A stretch of 64,000 nt of DNA from Actinosynnema sp040640215 (GTDB taxonomy: Bacteria; Actinomycetota; Actinomycetes; Mycobacteriales; Pseudonocardiaceae), in NCBI RefSeq assembly GCF_040640215.1, contig NZ_JBFABG010000003.1, forward strand, positions 124,001 through 188,000. Reading direction: 5' to 3'. The notes under the pieces were generated by a model that did not search any database, was not told where the DNA came from, and saw nothing but the letters and a program-made list of their open reading frames with translations. Below are positions 60,249-64,000 of the stretch, in pieces (position 1 is the first letter of the stretch; each line of letters starts with the position of its first letter). The position numbers and the translations under genes are program-made.

Positions 60249-60286
60249 GCGGAGGGGGACCCGCAGCACGGCGGGTCCCCCTCCGC
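60249..60286. terminator. Convergent terminator between pepA and the NmrA-like gene
   Basis: Perfect 16-bp arms 60249-60264 and 60271-60286, loop of 6. Confidence 0.88.
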
Positions 60287-60308
60287 GCTTCCGCCGCGAC
60301 CCGCGCGC

Positions 60309-60917
60309 TCAGTACCCCACCGCGATCGCCTGCCCCGCCGTGGACGGGTCCTCGGCGCAGGCCACGATCAGGTCCGCCAGGTCCGCGCGCGAGATGGTGT
60401 TGCCCCGCCTCAGGTTCGCGTCCACCGCCGTCCGGTACTCGCCGGTGTGCCCGCCGTCGGTCAGCCGGGGCGGCCGGACGATCGTCCACTCCAGACCGCT
60501 CGCCCGGACCACCCGCTCCATCGCCGCCATGTCGCCCCACGCGTCCCGCAGCACCCGCCGCAGCACGGGCTTGACCAGGTAGCGGCTCGGCGCGGTGTCC
60601 TGCTCGTCCACCGTCATGCCGCTGTTGCTGACCACGATCAGCCGCCGCAGTCCCCGGGCCCGCATCGCCCGCACGATGGTCGCCGTGCTGTCGGCCTGCA
60701 CCGTGGTCGGCCCGCGCCCCCGCGTGCCGATCGCGGTGACCACCACGTCCGCGCCCGCGACCACCGACCCGATCGACTCCGGGTCGGTCACGTCGGCCAC
60801 CGCGTCGCGCCCGTTCGCCGTCCGCACGACGGCGGTGACCTCGTGCCCGGCGGCCCGCGCCCGTGCCACGACCTGGGCCCCGGTGCCGCCGCTCGCTCCG
60901 AACACGGTGATCTTCAC
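60309..60917 (-). CDS. NAD(P)-binding (NmrA/SDR-like) oxidoreductase
   Basis: 202 residues from GTG 60917, with GAGGGGG 6 nt upstream. Atypical SDR Rossmann start ITVFGASGGTGAQVVARA, then VVVTAIGTRG and LIVVSNSGM; no Tyr-x-x-x-Lys pair is obvious. Similar to NAD(P)H-dependent reductases or NmrA-like redox sensors. Its promoter region carries a 24-bp palindrome shared with a divergent TetR gene, so it is probably the TetR target. Confidence 0.85.
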   Translation of the reverse strand: MKITVFGASGGTGAQVVARARAAGHEVTAVVRTANGRDAVADVTDPESIGSVVAGADVVVTAIGTRGRGPTTVQADSTATIVRAMRARGLRRLIVVSNSGMTVDEQDTAPSRYLVKPVLRRVLRDAWGDMAAMERVVRASGLEWTIVRPPRLTDGGHTGEYRTAVDANLRRGNTISRADLADLIVACAEDPSTAGQAIAVGY

Positions 60918-60932
60918 GTCGAACCCCCTCGG

Positions 60933-60956
60933 TGGTTGGTGAGTACTCACTAACCA
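60933..60956. promoter_or_regulatory. TetR-family operator between divergent genes
   Basis: 24-bp near-perfect palindrome (TGGTTGGTGAGTACTCACTA, then ACCA; 22 of 24 positions). The core TAGTGAGTACTCACTA type is common for TetR regulators. It lies just ahead of the TetR -10 (TAGGAT 60958-60963) and 15 bp from the reductase start. Confidence 0.75.
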
Positions 60957-60969
60957 CTAGGATTACCAC

Positions 60970-61533
60970 ATGACCACACGCGACCGCATCCTCGACGCGG
61001 CGGCCCACGTGATGCGGACGAAAGGGCTCGCCCGCGCGACGACCAAGGAGATCGCGAAGGCGGCGGAACTGTCGGAAGCGGCGCTGTACAAGCATTTCCA
61101 GGACAAGACCGGGTTGTTCCTGGCGGTGCTGAAAGAACGCGTGCCGAGCGACCTCGGCGCGCTGCTCGCCGAACTGCGCGCGGGCGAGGGCGACGTCCGG
61201 GAAAACCTGGAACGGGTCGCGCGCACCGCGCTCGGCTTCTACACCGAAACGTTCCCGATCGCCGCGTCGGTCTTCTCCGAACCGACTTTGCTGGCCGCGC
61301 ACAGGGATGTGCTCCGGCACCGGGGCACAGGCCCCCACCTGCTGGTCGAGGCGTTGGCGGGCTACCTCGCGGCGGAACGGGAAATCGGTCGACTACCGGC
61401 GTCGGCGGACCCCCGCGCGGCGGCCGGGCTGCTGCTCGGCGCGTGCCAGTACGCCGTGTTCCTGGGGTTCTTCACCGACTGGCCCACCGACCCGCGCGGA
61501 ATCGTCGCCGCGCTCTGGTCCGGCCTCGGCTGA
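60970..61533 (+). CDS. TetR family repressor
   Basis: 187 residues; N-terminal helix-turn-helix ILDAAAHVMRTKGLARATTK, then IAKAAELSEAALYKHF and a C-terminal ligand-binding helical domain. ATG 60970 follows TAGGAT by 6 nt, a leaderless start. Expected to repress itself and the divergent reductase at the 24-bp operator; the inducing ligand is unknown. Confidence 0.92.
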   Translation: MTTRDRILDAAAHVMRTKGLARATTKEIAKAAELSEAALYKHFQDKTGLFLAVLKERVPSDLGALLAELRAGEGDVRENLERVARTALGFYTETFPIAASVFSEPTLLAAHRDVLRHRGTGPHLLVEALAGYLAAEREIGRLPASADPRAAAGLLLGACQYAVFLGFFTDWPTDPRGIVAALWSGLG

Positions 61534-61585
61534 CCGGCACCGCCGACCCGGGCGGAATGCCGGTTACCCGCGCACCGGGCGGCGC

Positions 61586-61906
61586 TCAGCCGTTCTGCTC
61601 CTTGCGGCGGGAGTACTCGCGCATCCGCTTCGGGTAACCCACGATGCCCGCGTCGTAGATCGGGATGCGCAGTTTCTTCGCCAACTTCTTCGCGCCGTCG
61701 GACCCGTCGATGCGCCGCCGGGTCCACTCGCCGTCGTGCGCGACCAGCACCACCGTGGTTTCCGTCACGGTGGTCTTGGGCTCCACGTACGCCTCGACCC
61801 CGCGCCGGTCCGCCGCCCACTTCTCCAGGTGACCGGTATCCGTGGACGTGGACGACCGCAGCACGCCTGGGCGCTGCTTCCTGCGAAAACGGTCGAACAG
61901 GCCCAC
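61586..61906 (-). CDS. Conserved basic protein next to lpdA, 106 aa, unknown
   Basis: GTG 61906 with GGAGGTGG upstream. VGLFDRFRRKQRPG at the start, then a mixed beta segment (TETTVVLVAHDGEWTRRRID) and KKLAKKLRIPIYDAGIVGYP, ending RREYSRRKEQNG-like basic. Widely found beside actinobacterial lipoamide dehydrogenase genes, in my memory, but without a known function. Divergent from lpdA. Confidence 0.75.
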   Translation of the reverse strand: MGLFDRFRRKQRPGVLRSSTSTDTGHLEKWAADRRGVEAYVEPKTTVTETTVVLVAHDGEWTRRRIDGSDGAKKLAKKLRIPIYDAGIVGYPKRMREYSRRKEQNG

Positions 61907-62081
61907 CGGGCCACCTCCCGTAGCGACTCCTGGCGACCATGGTGCCGGCGCGGGTGTGAAGGCGTGGGCAAATCCTCCGAAGAGGACACCGCGTCGCCGT
62001 ACCCCGTGAAGTAGTGACAAGATGGCAATCACCCGCGCGCACCCGCGCGATGTAAGGCAACAAGCCCTCCAGGGAGATCCC

Positions 62082-63452
62082 GTGACCGACACCTCCGCCG
62101 ACCTTGTGATCCTCGGTGGCGGCTCGGGCGGCTACGCCTGCGCGTTCCGCGCGGCCGAGCTCGGCCTGTCCGTCGTCCTGGTCGAGAAGGACAAGCTGGG
62201 GGGCACCTGCCTGCACCGCGGCTGCATCCCGACCAAGGCGCTGCTGCACGCCGCCGAGGTCGCGGACAACGCCCGCGAAGGCGACCAGTTCGGCGTGAAG
62301 TCCTCCCTGGAGGGCATCGACATGGCCGGCGTGAACTCCTACAAGGACGGTGTGGTCAGCCGCCTGTACAAGGGCCTCCAGGGCTTGGCGAAGGCGAACA
62401 AGGTCACCCTCGTGGAGGGCGCGGGCACGTTCGTCGGCCCGAACACCGTCGAGGTGGGCGGCGACCGGTACACCGGCAAGAACGTCGTGCTGGCCACCGG
62501 TTCCTACGCGCGCAGCCTGCCCGGTCTGGAGATCGGCGGCCGGGTCGTCACCAGCGACCAGGCGCTGAACCTGGACCACGTGCCGGAGAAGGTAGTAGTG
62601 CTCGGCGGCGGCGTGATCGGCGTGGAGTTCGCCAGCGTGTGGGCCTCGTTCGGCGCGGACGTGACCATCGTGGAGGCGCTGCCCCGCCTGGTCCCCGCCG
62701 AGGACGAGTACGCCTCCAAGCAGTTGGAGCGCGCCTTCCGCCGGCGCGGCATCAAGTTCAAGACCGGCGTGAAGTTCACCGGCGCGACGCAGACCGATTC
62801 CGGCGTCTCGGTGCGGCTGGAGTCCGGCGACGTGCTGGACGCCGACCTGCTGCTGGTCGCCGTCGGTCGCGGCCCGAACACCGCCGGCCACGGCTACGAG
62901 GAGGCCGGCGTCGCGATCGAGCGCGGCTTCGTGGTCACCGACGAGCGGCTGCGCACCACCCTGCCGAACGTCTTCGCCGTCGGCGACATCGTGCCCGGCC
63001 TCCAGCTCGCGCACCGGGGGTTCCAGCAGGGCATCTTCGTCGCGGAGGAGATCGCCGGGCAGCACCCGAAGGTCATCGACGAGGCCGGCATCCCGCGGGT
63101 CACCTACTGCAAGCCGGAGGTCGCCTCGGTGGGTCTCTCCGAGGCCGCGGCCAAGGAGAAGTACGGTTCGGTCGAGACGTTCGTCTACGACCTGGCGGGC
63201 AACGGCAAGTCCCAGATCCTGAAGACCGCCGGCGGCGTGAAGCTGGTCAAGGCACCCGACGGCCCGGTCGTCGGTGTCACCATGGTCGGCGAGCGGGTCG
63301 GCGAGCTGATCGGGGAAGCCCAGCTCATTTATAGCTGGGAGGCCCACCCCGAGGACGTGGCTCCGCTGATCCACGCCCACCCGACCCAGACAGAAGCCCT
63401 CGGCGAGGCCTTCCTCGCCCTGGCCGGCAAGCCGCTGCACGTGCACGGCTGA
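62082..63452 (+). CDS. lpdA: Dihydrolipoamide dehydrogenase (E3)
   Basis: 456 residues from GTG 62082, 3-4 nt after AGGGAGATC. FAD site LVILGGGSGGYACAFRAAEL, redox disulfide GGTCLHRGCIPTKALL (Cx4C) near 40, NAD site VVVLGGGVIGVEFASVWASF near 180, FAVGDIVPGLQLAH near 305 and the catalytic His-Glu in HAHPTQTEALGE near 440. Shared E3 of the pyruvate and 2-oxoglutarate dehydrogenase complexes. The E2 gene follows 54 nt downstream. Confidence 0.95.
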   Translation: MTDTSADLVILGGGSGGYACAFRAAELGLSVVLVEKDKLGGTCLHRGCIPTKALLHAAEVADNAREGDQFGVKSSLEGIDMAGVNSYKDGVVSRLYKGLQGLAKANKVTLVEGAGTFVGPNTVEVGGDRYTGKNVVLATGSYARSLPGLEIGGRVVTSDQALNLDHVPEKVVVLGGGVIGVEFASVWASFGADVTIVEALPRLVPAEDEYASKQLERAFRRRGIKFKTGVKFTGATQTDSGVSVRLESGDVLDADLLLVAVGRGPNTAGHGYEEAGVAIERGFVVTDERLRTTLPNVFAVGDIVPGLQLAHRGFQQGIFVAEEIAGQHPKVIDEAGIPRVTYCKPEVASVGLSEAAAKEKYGSVETFVYDLAGNGKSQILKTAGGVKLVKAPDGPVVGVTMVGERVGELIGEAQLIYSWEAHPEDVAPLIHAHPTQTEALGEAFLALAGKPLHVHG

Positions 63453-63506
63453 CCGTCGCACCCCAGTCAGCCGATACCCGACCCACGCACGAGGAGTCAG
63501 CGAACG

Positions 63507-64000
63507 ATGGCCTTCTCCGTCCAAATGCCCGCACTCGGCGAAAGCGTCACCGAGGGCACGGTCACCCGCTGGTTGAAGCAGGAGGGTGACCGCGTCGAGG
63601 TCGACGAGCCGTTGCTGGAGGTGTCGACCGACAAGGTGGACACCGAGATCCCGTCCCCGGCGGCGGGTGTCCTCCAGAAGATCGTCGTCCAGGAGGACGA
63701 GACCGTCGACGTCGGCGCGGAGCTCGCCGTCATCGGCGACGGCGACGCCGCTCCCGCGCAGGATTCCTCCCCGGAACAGGAGTCCGCCGGGCAGGAGTCC
63801 GCCGGCCAGGAGTCCGCCGGCCAGGAGTCCGGTGGGCAGGACGCCGGTGACCAGGAGTCCGCCGAGGAGCAGGCCCCCGAAGCGCGGGACGAGGAGCCGG
63901 CCGAGCAGGCCGCCCCGGCCGAGGAGCAGGAGTCCGCGCCGTCCGGCGACGCGGCCGAGGGCACCCCGGTGACCATGCCGGCGCTCGGCGAGAGCGTCAC
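63507..64000 (+). CDS. sucB: Dihydrolipoamide acyltransferase (E2), N-terminal part, cut by window edge
   Basis: ATG 63507, GAGGAG upstream; the first 164 codons are in the window. Residues 1-80 are a lipoyl domain with the lipoyl lysine Lys43 in VSTDKVDTEIPS. A long acidic Ala/Gln/Glu linker follows, containing four 5-residue QESAG-type repeats, and a second lipoyl domain begins at about 153 (TPVTMPALGESV). Swings acyl groups between E1, E2 core and E3. Corresponds to Rv2215 (dlaT/sucB), with lpdA adjacent instead of unlinked. Confidence 0.9.
   Translation, partial: MAFSVQMPALGESVTEGTVTRWLKQEGDRVEVDEPLLEVSTDKVDTEIPSPAAGVLQKIVVQEDETVDVGAELAVIGDGDAAPAQDSSPEQESAGQESAGQESAGQESGGQDAGDQESAEEQAPEARDEEPAEQAAPAEEQESAPSGDAAEGTPVTMPALGESV
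63778..63837 (+). repeat. 15-bp coding tandem repeat in the E2 linker
   Basis: Four copies of CAGGAGTCCGCCGGG-like units at 63778, 63793, 63808 and 63823, encoding QESAG/QESGG. Confidence 0.9.

Overview
The window is high-GC DNA packed with genes, most on short operons that alternate strands. Gene content and order point to an actinomycete, plausibly Pseudonocardiaceae (Saccharothrix/Actinosynnema/Lentzea-like). From memory, the order tracks the conserved Mycobacterium tuberculosis block from about Rv2170 (GNAT) to Rv2215 (E2 acyltransferase). That comparison and the family name are inference, not a search result.

Layout. 0-7 kb: a partial GntR regulator, PhoD phosphatase, a MDMPI-type enzyme preceded by a small gene that looks frameshifted, a YbaK/GNAT pair, a secreted CHAP protein and a DUF885 peptidase. 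7-20.5 kb: LppM-like lipoprotein, AhpD-like protein, metF, prenyl synthase-crtI, the lipoglycan mannosyltransferase mptA, a DNA-binding protein next to the PASTA kinase PknL, aroG, pfkA, an RNase AS-like exonuclease and PlsC. 20.7-33 kb: a coupled operon SRPBCC-ArsA-CxxC protein-glucokinase, a phosphoesterase, fadD15, pimB', a secreted HExxH peptidase, an NlpC/P60 wall hydrolase with a structured leader that may be a c-di-AMP riboswitch, and a NYN RNase. An assembly gap (33108-33204) sits in a 14-bp tandem array. 33.4-46.2 kb: a DnaQ-UvrC fusion, an AsnC-domain protein, and respiratory genes (qcrCAB, ctaE, ctaF, ctaC) around trpD, an RraB-like protein and a pseudo-receiver protein, then asnB. 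46.2-48.2 kb is accessory: a divergent MerR/MFS pair and an unannotated 56-aa leaderless ORF. 48.3-50.5 kb: erpA, glycerate kinase, DUF3043.

50.5-53.4 kb is the most unusual part. An aldo/keto reductase gene is intact at 52396, but its promoter and 5' end occur twice more upstream as decayed fragments (about 50494 and 51379). The two intervals between them carry, first, a membrane protein with an amyloid/RHIM-like N-terminal motif and, second, a DddA-like (SCP1.201) deaminase toxin domain followed by an Imm1-type immunity protein. The toxin ORF starts on the start codon of the reductase fragment. This looks like stepwise insertion of toxin/immunity cargo at one target, the 5' end of the reductase gene.

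53.5-64 kb: cobalamin loop genes cobU-cobT-cobS, with a 13-codon bridging ORF between cobT and cobS, ilvE, an APC permease, pepA, a divergent TetR/NmrA pair sharing a 24-bp operator, lpdA and the start of the E2 acyltransferase.

Together the window covers the bc1-aa3 respiratory branch, cell-wall and lipoglycan synthesis, wall remodelling under kinase or second-messenger control, amino-acid and cofactor metabolism, and one toxin/immunity insertion site. Many starts are leaderless: a TANNNT box lies 6-7 nt before the start codon at a dozen or more genes. Near-perfect GC hairpins mark most convergent gene ends. No rRNA, tRNA, CRISPR array, transposase or phage gene was seen.
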